DNA of 64,000 bases. It comes from Crambe crambe. Taxonomy: Eukaryota > Porifera > Demospongiae > Poecilosclerida > Crambeidae. The DNA lies in the NCBI GenBank assembly GCA_963924555.1, contig OZ004591.1, forward strand, positions 3,844,001-3,908,000. Reading direction: 5' to 3'. Positions 11,579-40,471 of the stretch are shown piece after piece. The position numbers and the translations under genes were made by a program. Below the pieces are notes generated by a model that saw nothing but the letters and a program-made list of their open reading frames with translations, was not told the origin of the DNA and did no database searches. Position 1 is the first letter of the stretch; every line of letters starts with the position of its first letter.

Positions 11579-14500
11579 CTGCAAGAAAAATGAAGTGATT
11601 AATGCCACTGAAGACACTGTATTACAATAAAAGATATGACTATAGAGTGTTGAAGATGTTATTTAAACAATAATTTATGTTGCCGATCAATCAGTTTAAG
11701 AACTTGAAAACCTATGTTTAATGTATGGTGGCCGGTTAGGGCCATTCAGACATGACATTTTTCATTTCCAAATTTGATATTTCCACTTCCAAACTTGATG
11801 TTTGTTTTTTCCAAACTTGACGTTTGTCATTCCCAAACTTGACGTTTGTCCATTCCCAAACTTAATGTTTGATTTGTCAAAAGTACCACAAAAAAAGTAA
11901 AGTGCCGAGGGCGACAAACGGTGTACTACGTGGTATGCAAGTCGTGCAACAATTGTAGGGGAAAAAATCCAGATGCCTATATAACTTCAAGATTACAAGT
12001 CTAAATTAGCCTTGGCCCCAGGCACCCTTTTGCAACCTGTCTAAAAGAGAGCCTGGTAGTTGTTGTTAGCATTAGCATCGGAATTCTGAGGCTTCCATAT
12101 ACCCTCTCCATAAATTTGAAAAAAAAAATCTGAGCACCAAACAATAAAACCAGCCTAAAGACAGTCTTGTTGAATAAGTACCGTAGTAGCAAATGGAAAA
12201 ACTGGACGAAACAATAAAGAAAAATAAACTTTCAGGTTATTGCCCGTGCAAACAATTGATACCAGGCTCTATTCTTCCGAGATATTCAGGTCTTTTAAAA
12301 GACTTTCTTAATGCAATCACTTATAAAATAAGTAAAGAAAAATACTAATAAATGAAGGTGATGTAGGGATAGGACTAGTTAACTGGTCAAAAAAGAGTAT
12401 AAAACAGGTAAAGAAAAATACTAATAAATGAAGGTGATGTAGGGATAGGACTAGTTAACTGGTCAAAAAAGAGTTGGAACAAGAGCTGAATAGAGCAAGG
12501 ATGAAGTCGAATGTAGGTATGTCACACCTAGTGACTGTACCCGGATTCGACTTCAATTCAGCTCTTGTTCCAACTCTTTTTTGACCAGTTAACTAGCTAC
12601 ATCACCTTCATTTATGTTTTTTTTTTCTTTACTTAATTCTTTTTGCAGGAGGTCATTCATTAGTGTTGCATAGCTGATTTTGTGATTTCTTTTTGTAGGA
12701 AGTAGTTATTAATAACGTTGTTTTTTTCCTTATTATTACTATTAACTATAGCTGTTATTAATATTAATTTTATGTTAGCTATGCTGATTAATTTAGTTCA
12801 TACGAGTGGTAGGGGGAAGGAGGCAAGGTAACTGTAGCCATTCTTGTTTCATGAAATTCATAGCTCTTGTGTTGCAATGCTGGATCACAACCAAGCCTTC
12901 GATGAGATCGAGAGTCATGGCAACTAATCATTTGTTACGCATGCACGTTATGTTAAATTTCTTTGTTGTATAGTCCCTGTACTAAGAGAGCGGTTTTTTT
13001 TCTGAGTGAACTAGAGGCTAAACTGATGCCACACTGCACTGGTCAGGGTAAAATGCTACACATTCATATATAAAACATAGCCATGACGTGTCCCAATTTT
13101 TCTCCAGATCGTGCTATTATTACGAAGAATAGCTATAATGACTAAGAACATGAAGAATAAGAAATCATGAATATGCGCATTTTTATTGTTCCGAGTGTTT
13201 CAGCCTCCAAAATTCTCCTGCATAATAAGAATGTGTATAAAATATAGGGTAAGCAGTCATAGCAGCTACACTTACTGTTTTCTGAGAAAATCCAACTTCA
13301 TTTTGTATTAGTCTTATGGAGTGTCATGGGTCATCCCTACATAGAGAGCACTACCGTGCTCTCTGATTAATGCCACTTTTATCACTTCCCAAGTTGCATC
13401 TATTTACAGTCATTTGGCAAGTAGTATTCTAGGCTTTTAGAGCTGATATTTAATGGTACTTCAACTCAATAAGTAGCTATGTGGCAGACAGCTGCATAGC
13501 TACATAGCAAGTTACAGTTTGTAAATGAAAAATGTAAGTTTGGAAGTATAGAAATATGTGTAGAAATGTGCAAGTTTGAAAATTCACAAATGATAAGTCC
13601 CCTCTCGGCCACCATATTAATGACATTGTCTGCATTATTGATCCACAAAGTGATGTTTAAAATAATGTAGCTAAATGATATAATTTCCTACCTCCAAATA
13701 ACAGACACGGTTTTGTCCATTATTCAGAGGTGTCCTAAAGGTTAGAGAGAGATCATGTTTTCTCCCTTATAGGAAATTTGTATGCATGTTCATGATGAGT
13801 TGTACTATGCATAAGAAAGCATGCAGACAGAAATCATACTGAAGTAGTCATGTATGGTACTTTGTCTCACGATCGTTGATAAGTAAAGAAATGCGATCAT
13901 GTACTGATAGCTTTGAATCCCTTCTTGAAACTTCTACTTTCTGCTTGAGTGAGAGAAGTGGCATGGCCAGCTGCCTGCTAAAAAAAAGAACACGTGAAGC
14001 TAGCTCTAAATGATCAACTCTCTAGCTAGTGAGGTTGGCTTCTCAACCAGTTGGTACTGCTTTAAGTGTGAATAAACCGCAATCTTTCACCATGTGTACA
14101 AGGACATGTGGACTCCCGTGATGATGTTGCTAAAGAAAGAGCCGAGCAATATGAAAGATAAGTGTGCTGTTGAATGGTGAAGTTGTTGGCCATGTCCTGT
14201 ATAACATTTCATCTAACAGTTTCCCATTTTTAAGTCGAGACTGCAATCGGAAGTGACAGGTAAAAGAGTCAATAGGGGAGGACTTGTTCCATGTACATAT
14301 CGATTTTATGGCCCGGAACTATAATAATTAGCTATGTCAACAAAATGAAAGAGTCCCTTAAGCAAAACGAGCCCCACAGTAGTGATGATGACTTTTCACC
14401 CCATATGCAAACATATAAATATAATACTGATATATATATCCATCTTAACATTTCCGTGGCGACCTTTGGTATATGCTCAGTCTGCCCCACAATGCTTTAT

Positions 14501-17500
14501 ATTTCCATATCAAGAGGACTGCTATAGTACTGAACTCTTATTAAATGATTTGTGCATGCCATGATTTCTTTGCTGATTCAGCATCTGTAGCCCTGCCCAC
14601 TTCTCCACTAGTAGAGGTAAATTTTAATCTTGGGTCTGAGCTGGCGTCCGTTATCCAGAGTACAGAGGGTCTGCTCTATTGAGGTTTCTAAATATCTTGT
14701 GTCTATGGTAAGGTTGATCGGTGCATTTGCTTTTGTCCAGTGGTGGATTTAGAGTGGTTTCCATTGAAACCCCCTTTGCTCCGCTCTAGCGCGCACGATA
14801 GCTGGCCAGTCTGAGTAATGCCTAGAAACAGTAGCTAGCTACAACTCAGTTCAACTAAGACTTGTGCCTGAGACTTCAAAACATGATAGCTAGCAATATT
14901 GTAAGTCTTACTGTACAGGTAGCTAGAAGAAGCTTACCATCTTTATCCAATAAGGGTGTGATTAAGGCAAAAGTGGGCATGGTCAGGAAAATTTTTCCGC
15001 ATGCAAGAACTCCCTTTAAATTTCCCTAGATTCGCCACTGTTGTCTGTTGTAGGGAGGTGTCTGCATAAGCGTGAGAATTTGTATACCAGCTATACAGAG
15101 GTGGAGGAAGCAAATTTTCATTGGTCAGGCAAAAACCATGCATGAATTAGCTAGAGATTTTATTGCAAGCCATATTATTTGAAGCCTGAAAACAATTATT
15201 ATTTTTTTTTTGCAATGCTGACTTCTCATTCGGTGCTCATCCCCACTCTACATTAAAGTCCAACTTCTCTGCTTTATTCATGTAAAAATGTTTATGGAGT
15301 CATAAAATGGTTCAATTGTTCCACTGTAGCTATGGCCTAAGAAGCATGATTTTGCCTGCTTAACTAAGCTTTTATTTTTTAGTTATCTAGCTAGCTAAAT
15401 CCACTGTCCTTTTTTCCTTTGCTAAATCTCTTTTCAGCCTTCAATCATTATGGGCGTGGCAGCGAGTTGGTGTGCGTTAATTAGAGATCGCTCTGAAGCA
15501 CTGTAATAGAACTGCGACACTGCGACTTAGCTCAGGTTTACATTATAAGATTACTTTAGGCTTTAGTAACTTTTCAATATTGGTCCGGCAGCTGCCGGGT
15601 CTGCCGGGCCGGTTCCGGCGCCCCTGCTATATAGAAACCTTTGACTATCAAAAGTGTGCAATTTTGGACACTAGTTGTTATTTGCTTTTCATTGGTGTTG
15701 GTCCTATAATCTCTGCATGAGAACAGTAGAGTGGTTAAATCAGAACTTTGAAGTTTTTCTTGGAAACTTGATCATTATTGTGTGGGAAGAAACATTTCTT
15801 TGAAATGAAATGTAGGGATTACCATTGCTCAAAGAATAAGCAAACAAGGTTAAGGATGAATGAAGGAAATGGGGTGTATATCCAGCCAATAACAACATTA
15901 TATGTCACACCTAAGCTATCGATATAGCATATATGCATGTAGGGACTGTTGCCTGGATATACATAACTAAGATTGACCCATTTCCATCCTTCATCCCTAC
16001 CCTTGTTTGTTTATTGTTTGAGCAATGGTCATTCCTACCTTTTTTTTCTTCTTTTTTTTTCATTTCAAAGAAATGTTTTTCCCTCTCTCATAGCTAGCTA
16101 ATGGTGTATACATAAATGCAGGAGTTCTTTTTTCTATGTGCATGTAGGGACAGATGGATAAGTTTCTTGAGTATGTATAACTCTCCTGGCCAGCTCCATT
16201 GGCATAGCAATAACTTTAGCAGCCCAATATGATCAGTGAGTCAAGACCAGTTATACTTACTTGGATGCAGATAAATCTGTAGATGGATAGGTGAATAAAA
16301 TGTCTTCACTTTATGCCAGCATCAAGACACAACATTTTGTTGTTGCATAGCTACGGTTGTCGCCCTCAGCTGGTTGCCCTGCCCATCATTGATTAATTTC
16401 TCAAAATTAATCCTGGGAATTAATTTCTCAGAAATTAATTCCCAGAATTAGTTTCTTCTCTGCGAAAGAGTAAGCTGGAATGATTTTGTGCACATAGCAG
16501 GGGCGGATCTAGCACTTGAAATTGATAGTCTTCCACCTGTCACTTGCGCGCGCGGAGCCACGCCCGCCTTTGTTTAACCACGCCCACTTCACAATATTAA
16601 ACAGTATCAGGTGCTCGATGTCTAAAGCTTCAGCTGTAGCCTGTAGCTAACTAAGCTTCTAGTAGCTGTAGCTTGTAGCTAGCTGCTAGCAACAAACTGT
16701 ACTGACTGAAACTAACCAAATATTTGAGTGTAAGCGCACGCGCTGACGATCTTTACCTAATATTAGTGATTCCGGAAGCTAGACCTGCCCACATATAACT
16801 AGCTCTATCTCAAAGATCAATCAACACATGAACGCTTAACTCATATCCAGCAGCAGCTTAATAAATGTACTAACTACTCAAACACCAAATGAACCAGTGT
16901 GTTATGTTCACAGTTAGCGCCGTTGATTTTTAGTTCTATGGAGATTTATATGGGGAAAACGGTAAATCTGTATAACATCTATGTGCTTTACCTGTTCCCA
17001 ACCAGCAGGTAGGCCTTGTTATAAGCTAGCTAGTGATATCTAAACATCAAGCGCTTCTATAACCGTCAGGCTGCGCTGGCCGGCCAAAGTTTCAGGAAAT
17101 GTATGGCTTCCGGAATCGGTACTAATATCCAAAATAATTGACCGTCTTCTGGAACACGGAAGAAGACTGCCTAAATCCGCCCCTGCATAGATAGGGTGTG
17201 TGTTTGAATTCTCATCCCAATTTTGATCATACAATTATGACATTATTTTTATAAGAAATGTACATAGTGCAAGCATAAAGCAATGAAATGACGTGGAGCA
17301 ACTTCTTCTCGAACAGCTTGCGGATCGCCATTCTTGCACACACACTCTGATTGGAACTACCATTTATATGACTCTGTCTCTGACAGCAATAACTTAAGGA
17401 TTGAAGCATGAATGAGTTGGAGCATATCACTCGCTCACTGTGAAATTAATGTTGCACATTGCCCTAGTTATTAGTAGCATGGTTAGCTGTGGTGCACAAG

Positions 17501-19162
17501 TAATGGTGGGCCGGGGGAAGCGAAGCCGAGTGCTATTTACTGGATTATAAGTGCTATTAATCCCAAAATACCACAGCTAACCATGCTATCACATAGTGAT
17601 ACTAATGGTATACTGTTTATAATAAGCCAAAGTAGTAGCTCTTCAACTTCTGGTGAACGTAACCCGTCAAAAAGTGTCGTATTTCTGGGCAGAAGAAGGA
17701 CGACATAGATAGCTAGTTGTTTTCTCATATCTATTAGTTATAGTTTTTTGTGTATGGCAATAACTTAGGCTAAATTATAGCGCATGTGCATGGAATAAGT
17801 GTGCTATTAAGTGTGCTATTTCAATTGTACTATTGCAGATATAGTTGATCTCTATAGCGAGCTGACTCTCAGGTAATGACTCATTGAAAGTGTAGATATA
17901 TATATCTAGGTCTACACTCCAAAATGCCCCAGGCATACATACATATAGTGTACAGGCCCCGTTTACACAGCACTTTTTATCTGGATCAGAATCCAGATTA
18001 GTACACGTGTAAATGCCTTATCCGGATTGAAATTCAGGAATTGAATCCAGAATTCAACCCACATTCGGATGTGGATTCAATGCGGATTCAATTCTAATTC
18101 ACTTTTGACCGTTTACACGTGAAGTGTGGATTTGTATCCCGATAATATGAGTGGTGCTGTGTAAACAGGGCTTTATAGTAGCACCTGCTCCAATTGTATA
18201 ATCAAGCTAGATTATTTTCTACAGCCTTTTGTCATAGAGGTGCTAGGCTTATCTAAGTGCTTGTAGTAGCTTTTTATGCATGGTTGGAACCACCACTTAC
18301 ATGACTCTTGTCTCTGACAGCAATATCAAGCACTGGAGCCTATTAGCTACTTTGATTGCTCACTTGCTCACTGTCAAACTCTGCACATTGCTATAGTAGA
18401 GGCTCTAGGCTTATCTAAGTGTTTTGTTACATATAAACTCAACAGCAAAATCTTCTAAGACTAAAGAGTTGTAGCACTAAAGAACTGCTTGCTCGCTATC
18501 AAATGTTGCACATTGCCCTAGTAATAATATAATTAACAAGAATTAACTGGTGTCACAATCACACTTTGAAAAATTCCAAGAGTGATTGTGGTTAAAATAA
18601 TAATAGCCTAGATCAGTCAGAACCAAGTAGATAGCTGTAGTAATCAATCCTCTTGTCATGTTTTAACTTGCAAAAGACAGGTAATCAAGAAACCTATACC
18701 TCCCAATTTATAGTATTCACTATAACTAATATGACTTACTTATGAACAATTGCAAGTCACTGATCTTCTCTTGTCTTGATAGGAAATTGAAAGCAATTTG
18801 AATATTATGACATTTGTCAGATTCACTTGATGGGTTCTTCTTAAACCTAATAATAATAAAAGTGAACTAGTTCCTAGCTAGTAGAGTTTGCAATACCATA
18901 TGTGGTTGTTAAAGCAAGCAAAAATTATATATTGCTACAGCTATTGCTATGATTGTATGCAAAATAATTGCAATAGCTGGCATACTGGCTATGCTTACTC
19001 ATTAATTTGTGGAATCTCCTTCTCAGGAGCCAGTGCTTTCAAAAGGTCCATGAGCAATATGCCATCTGTAAAGTCAGTTTCCAGCTCAAGCTCATCCACT
19101 TGCTGACCTGCAGTCTTGAGCATATATTTCAGCCAGTTGGTGGTGGTGGTCTTTTCACTCAT
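4159..19162 (-). CDS. Filamin-like actin cross-linker with three CH domains (jitterbug-type architecture), disrupted as assembled
   Basis: Proposed exons on the minus strand: 18999-19162, 13588-13670 and 4159-11578. Filamins bind F-actin through N-terminal calponin-homology (CH) domains and cross-link it through Ig-like filamin repeats. The first ATG (MSEKTTTTNWLKYML) has an in-frame stop upstream. CH1 is spread over all three exons. CH2 (about 11170-11472) and a third CH (about 10870-11165) follow; three CH domains recall Drosophila Jitterbug rather than vertebrate filamin. About 23 filamin repeats follow, most ending in GSPF or KSPFEF-like motifs. Repeats between about 7235 and 10722 alternate between two near-identical types. 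The stop TAG is at 4159-4161, with AATAAA on the minus strand at 4142-4147. Two lesions interrupt the frame: an indel in a G run at 9467-9475 and a TAA at 6778-6780. Without them the product would be about 2550 residues. Gene family is certain; exon 2 and functionality are less so. Confidence 0.85.
7235..10722 (-). repeat. Coding tandem array of alternating filamin repeat pairs
   Basis: The coding DNA here is a tandem array with a period of about 520-550 bp. Each unit encodes two filamin repeats: type A begins DPTKVKVVNLPEGRLQ, type B begins DPTKIQVGPQSARIQAG. I count seven type A and six type B repeats. Many stretches are identical at the DNA level between units, which points to recent duplication or gene conversion. 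Repeats outside the array, toward the C terminus, are strongly diverged from each other. Collapse or expansion in assembly is a real possibility for such an array. Confidence 0.85.
11757..11880. repeat. Short tandem repeat of a palindromic ~25 bp unit
   Basis: About five copies of a unit containing CCAAACTTGACGTTTG, itself nearly palindromic (CAAAC..GTTTG). Located in the intron before the giant filamin exon. Confidence 0.7.
12331..12635. mobile_element. Fold-back MITE with internally duplicated left arm
   Basis: The left arm (AGTAAAGAAAAATACTAATA ... GAGTTGGAACAAGAGCTGAA) is mirrored by the right arm ending at about 12635. A 76 bp piece of the left arm is tandemly duplicated (12331-12399 and 12407-12473) while the right arm has it once. 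The loop carries TATGTCACACCTAG and GACTGTACCCGGA, also found in the loop of the element at 15784-16083. Confidence 0.75.
13588..13670 (-). CDS. Candidate second coding exon of the filamin-like gene (middle of CH1)
   Basis: An 83 bp candidate found by asking what should connect the two halves of CH1. It begins after a TTTAG acceptor (AG at 13672-13671), starts by completing the GA-ending codon of exon 1, stays open, and ends in phase 1 at T|GTGAAT so that it joins exon 3 exactly in frame. The peptide contains NNADNVINMVAERGLII, comparable to the helix LENVSxALxFLxxxxIKLV of filamin CH1, and gives a CH1 of about the right length. Phase agreement at both ends and position support it; the acceptor is weak and the similarity short, so transcript evidence would be decisive. 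Confidence 0.5.
14738..15040. mobile_element. hAT-like MITE, CAGTGGTGGATTTAG ends
   Basis: Ends CAGTGGTGGATTTAG and CTAGATTCGCCACTG are imperfect inverted repeats. The 5 bp TTGTC flanks both sides. The end sequence resembles non-autonomous hAT elements common in animals; no coding capacity is visible. Confidence 0.6.
15784..16083. mobile_element. Fold-back MITE
   Basis: The arms GAAACATTTCTTTGAAATGA and CATTTCAAAGAAATGTTTTT are inverted repeats, continuing inward through GGATTACCATTGCTCAAA / TTTGAGCAATGGTCATTCC and further. The loop includes TATGTCACACCTA and GGGACTGTTGCCTGGA, shared with the element at 12331-12635. Confidence 0.75.
16498..17185. mobile_element. hAT-like MITE, CAGGGGCGGATCTAG ends
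   Basis: Left end CAGGGGCGGATCTAG and right end CTAAATCCGCCCCTG are inverted repeats; CATAG flanks both ends as a candidate 5 bp target duplication. The interior is about 660 bp with no open frame of note. End sequence and target length match the smaller element at 14738-15040, so both probably use the same transposase. Confidence 0.65.
17475..17590. mobile_element. Short fold-back element
   Basis: TAGCATGGTTAGCTGTGGT near the left end is matched by ACCACAGCTAACCATGCTA near the right end, giving a ~115 bp hairpin-forming element. It interrupts or abuts the dispersed repeat whose end reads TTGCACATTGCCCTAG. Confidence 0.65.
17956..18176. mobile_element. MITE with GTTTACACAGCAC termini
   Basis: Left end GGCCCCGTTTACACAGCAC and right end GTGCTGTGTAAACAGGGCTT are imperfect inverted repeats about 220 bp apart, with further internal mirrored words (AATCCGGAT-like, ACACGTGTAAA / TTTACACGTG). 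No coding capacity. Confidence 0.65.
18200..18535. repeat. Dispersed repeat family (TTGCACATTGCCCTAG end)
   Basis: Shares long words with 62020-62520 (for example GACAGCAATATCAAGCACTG and TTTGTTACATATAAACTCAA), and shorter ones with 17227-17470, 21545-21905 and 42905-43165. Copies often carry CTTGCTCGCTCGCTGTC just before the end TTGCACATTGCCCTAG. Probably a non-autonomous transposon family. Confidence 0.6.
18999..19162 (-). CDS. First coding exon of the filamin-like gene (start of CH1)
   Basis: This exon encodes the first half of CH1, including NWLKYMLKTAG and DFTDGILLMDLLKALAPEKE, which match the CH pattern of a hydrophobic helix followed by a DGxxLxxLLxxL helix. It ends in phase 2 at the donor GA|GTAAGC (GT at 18998-18997). 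A stop codon closes the frame just upstream of the ATG, so translation cannot start earlier without another exon. A near-identical copy lies at 1443-1606 and a decayed one near 2190-2340. The same gene's next exons are more than 5 kb away, across an intron full of transposon-like repeats. Confidence 0.8.
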
Positions 19163-19834
19163 TGCAAGATGTTGCCTATCGCTTTCCAGGATCAACTGAA
19201 TTTTCTCTGAGTCGTAGTAGCATAATTATATCTATGGTAGTAGGCGGATCTAGTCTCGCCAGACTAGATCCAAGGAGGGACTTATTTGTTTGTGGGGGGT
19301 GAAGAATCTCTATTAATTAGTCAGCACTATTTTTATATGTGTGCGAGTTCTATAATTAATTTTTAGCTCGATCTCGATCTCCCGCGAGCCGCCACGCGAA
19401 ATTCGCGCGCAATCCATGACTTTGCTCAGATGTCTATGATTATTCTGCCATGAGCCACATGATGGGGGGCTACCCATCCCACCCACAGGAAAGACTAGGA
19501 ATTAGTAATGAAATTCAATCCTCACACTAGTTAGAGCCAGTTAGCTACTTAGTGGTCGGAGCTATGTTTGTGTGGCAGTGGAAACTGACTCTCCAAAAAC
19601 TAAGAAAGCCAAAGGGTCAATGCACAAAAGTAAATCTTCACACTCTCCTTGATGGAGTGTGAGTAGTTGTATATCCTACATTGTCAGCTATGAAGAGTGG
19701 AAACTCTCCAAAGCCTAAGGGCAAACACAATATTCTTTTGATACTGTACCTGAAGAACAGACAACCTCTCTATAGCTAATGGAGTGTCGGGTTCTGCAGG
19801 TTTGTAGCTATCAAGCTAGACAAAGAACAACTCT

Positions 19835-19869
19835 GGGGGGGGGGGGGGGGGGGGGGAGGGGGGGGGGGA
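19835..19869. repeat. Poly-G tract
   Basis: A 22-base G run, one A, then 12 more G. Such tracts recur in the window at 32407-32430, 44903-44918 and 62953-62973, and as C runs at 28587-28612, 48669-48690 and 58695-58726. Confidence 0.9.
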
Positions 19870-21002
19870 GTGACTGGATAATTTTAACGTTAAAAGCACC
19901 TTATTAGTATCTTTAAAGGGCTCCAGCATCAGCCATCAAACTCGTATTCTTTATACGCACATTACATAGACACTGCCATTTAATAATACCCTTCTTTTTT
20001 TTCTTTTCTTTTTTCAGTACTTACGTAACTATAATTATATAGCTAACTCTTGATCATCTCTCAGGGGTTGGTTCCAAGCATTAGTTACCAATTCCTTTAA
20101 ACATAACAGGGCTTTAGCACATTCGAGCTACAGTGAAATCTTTAAATAGCTAATGGACACGCTATGGACCCATCCTTTTGTACTTTGGTCCTCTTTCAGA
20201 AGTTATTTTGTATAGCGGAGTGGATTAATATAACTACAATGGTACTTTTGGATTGTCTTTATTGAGAGGTTTGTTCGCATCCTTTATCAGAGGTTATGAT
20301 TGTCATGATAGCAATCATTAGGTACAGGAAATATAAATTGCCATAAGGGAGTGTATCAAATGTACATAGAATAAGCCTGATAAGTTTACCACTTTGAGGA
20401 AATTAAAAATTCCCACTAATGAATAATGTATGTGTGTGATCATGATAGGTATTTGTGGTTTCCCCAAGGGAATCAACTAATAGGTACCCCCCTACGGCAT
20501 ATGTACTGAACTAAATGGAAGATCATGTTCTTCTTGGAATGATTAGCTAGCTCAAGAAATTTAACTCTTCGAAGAAATCTTTTCTCTTCAAGGAAAACTA
20601 GCTGAGCAGCTAGCTAGAATGCTTGCCCTCTTCCCTTCCCTCCCTTCTTCCTTTTCCCCCTTCCTTTCTAATACTCACTGCATTATTTGTAATTTTAGCT
20701 CCTTTGAAGAATATAGCTTATCTAGCTCTAAGTGTTTTAATGTGCCTGCATAAGAAGGATGCTATAATGCTTGAGGTGAATGTAATGCACTCACCTTCGG
20801 CTCGTGCATTACATTCATTATAGCATTGTTAGAGTGCACCTTGCATTAGCTAAAACACATGGAGCTAGATCAGAGTGATCTAAACAAAATTTAGTCTAAT
20901 CAGATTCCAGTTGGTGACTATAGTACCTAGAAAGCTCTGATACGTGTGGTTTTTTATTGCAGCGAGCGAGCTGTCATGATTCATTGAAATTGTAATATAT
21001 AA

Positions 21003-21140
21003 GGCCGTGTAGCTAGGGTTAGTCTGTACTTTTACCTATAGCAGTTTCTGTGAACAAACATCAAAATTATGCTGCCTTCAATAATAATCCCTACATCACT
21101 GCCTCCCACCAAGCTCCTTTAATTGTTCATGTCAGTGTGC
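21003..21140. repeat. Dispersed repeat, single arm of a fold-back element
   Basis: Reverse complement of 39354-39482, including CTTCAATAATAATCCCTACA, CAGTTTCTGTGAA and GGTTAGTCTGTACTTTTACC. Here only one arm is present, while at 39290-39482 a hairpin is formed. Confidence 0.7.
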
Positions 21141-22225
21141 TCGGTGTCTCGTCATAAGTCGCACGTGATGAAATTTACGATCACTGCACTTTCCCCTCCC
21201 TTCCGTGCGCGCGCGAGAGGGGCAGGTGCTGGAAGTGGGGGCCAGGGGGGCACTCCTTTGACAAGCTAGTTAGCTTTAATGACACAAACACTGTTTAAAT
21301 GTCATGTTCAAAAGACAAAACTGATTAGTAAAATTAGGAGAAGGCATTTTTTTTAATTATCATACTATGTGCAATAATTATTAATGTAGTGAGTGCCTCC
21401 CCGCGAAAAAAATAAGTGGGCTGGCTCGCAAGACTAGTGAGTGCCCCCTCAGATTGAAACTGTTTCTGTCACCAATGAGGGGGCCTCCAATTGGCTAACA
21501 TCACTGTTTTTGACTTCATTCTGCACTTCATTCTGCACAACGGAGCTTTTGTAATAGAGCTATATAGCTAGATTGTTTTCTACACTGTTTTGGTTAGGCT
21601 TATCAAAGTGGATTGTAGGCAAAAGTGGATTGGTAAAGGGTCGACACTTACTACAGAGGAGTCGAGTAGCTACCATTAAAATTTCATACTGTTTAGTATG
21701 ACGCAAAAAGTGTCATTTATCCCACAAAATCGTTACTAGGCTTTATCTAATAAGCATTACAGCGTATGCAGCTGCCTGCCACTTACATAGATCTAACAGT
21801 AAATCTAAGTAGCACAAGGAGTTGAAGCACAAATAATAGCTTGCTTGCTCGCTCGCTCGCTGTGACTCAAATGTTGCACTGCCGTAGTGTGAAGTTGATG
21901 GTACGTGGATTATGCAGGCAGCAGCTACGCCCACTACCACCTTACGTTAATGGGCGTGGCTATATACTTGCGCTTGCGCACCGCTTAGCCTTAAGCTTTG
22001 CAAAAAACGAGGGGCGGTGACGCAGCTAGTTAGTCTAGCATCTAAGGCGGTTTGATTTTTTGTTTGTTTCTCACCAGACTGAGATACTTTTTATCCAGTT
22101 GAAAATAGGCTTCTACAAAGAAAAAAAGGAGACTAAGAGCTGGTACTACCCCTAATGGTCTTGCCCCGCCCCCTTGTAGAAAAGATTGCAGTTGCTACGA
22201 CACACAAACATACCTGCGGGCAGTC

Positions 22226-40118
<17,893 letters not shown>

Positions 40119-40164
40119 AGGCAATGTACGTTGGTATTATATGTAGTTGCAATTCACCTCACCC

Positions 40165-40300
40165 CCCAAGCTAGCCAATTCACCCCCAAGGCTGGCAGCC
40201 AATTCACCCCCAAGGCTGGCAGCCAATTCACCCCCAAGGCTGGCAGCCAATTCACCCCCAAGGCTGGCAGCCAATTAACCCCCCAAGGCTGGTAGCCCTC
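40165..40300. repeat. 24 bp minisatellite 3' of myosin VII
   Basis: About five copies of a unit with CAATTCACCCCCAAGGCTGG, just after the myosin VII stop codon, possibly within its 3' UTR. Confidence 0.9.
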
Positions 40301-40417
40301 ACTCTATACTACAGTACAGTTATATAGAACTTCCAAATAACGGACACACTTAGGGAGGAGGTTTGTCCTGTCCTTTGTTTGAGGTTTCATCGTATGAAGT
40401 AGTTACAATTTACCCTG

Positions 40418-40424
<7 letters not shown>

Positions 40425-40467
<43 letters not shown>
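40425..40467. repeat. (CT)n microsatellite
   Basis: Perfect CT run of about 43 bp in the convergent intergenic region. Confidence 0.9.

Positions 40468-40471
<4 letters not shown>

Larger units (their letters stand above)
13671..18998 (-). other. Long intron of the filamin-like gene, filled with small mobile elements
   Basis: Between the first and the candidate second coding exon I see no further gene. The stretch holds at least five fold-back or TIR elements (annotated separately) and one or two copies of the TTGCACATTGCCCTAG dispersed repeat. Low-complexity T runs are frequent. Confidence 0.55.
18593..20475. repeat. Segmental duplication, right copy (partner 358-3365)
   Basis: This is the 5' region of the filamin-like gene: intron start, first coding exon and upstream DNA. 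It aligns with the left copy but lacks the MITE (empty site near 18682) and the extra internal copy, and has its own insertion around 19785-20150 that includes a poly-G tract. Confidence 0.75.
19163..22225. other. Head-to-head intergenic region between filamin-like and myosin VII genes
   Basis: Three kilobases between two divergent start codons. Up to about 20475 it belongs to the segmental duplication, so it should include the filamin promoter. It also contains a poly-G tract (19835-19869), one half of a fold-back repeat (about 21003-21140, partner at 39354-39482) and a dispersed repeat (about 21545-21905). No other gene seen. Confidence 0.6.
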
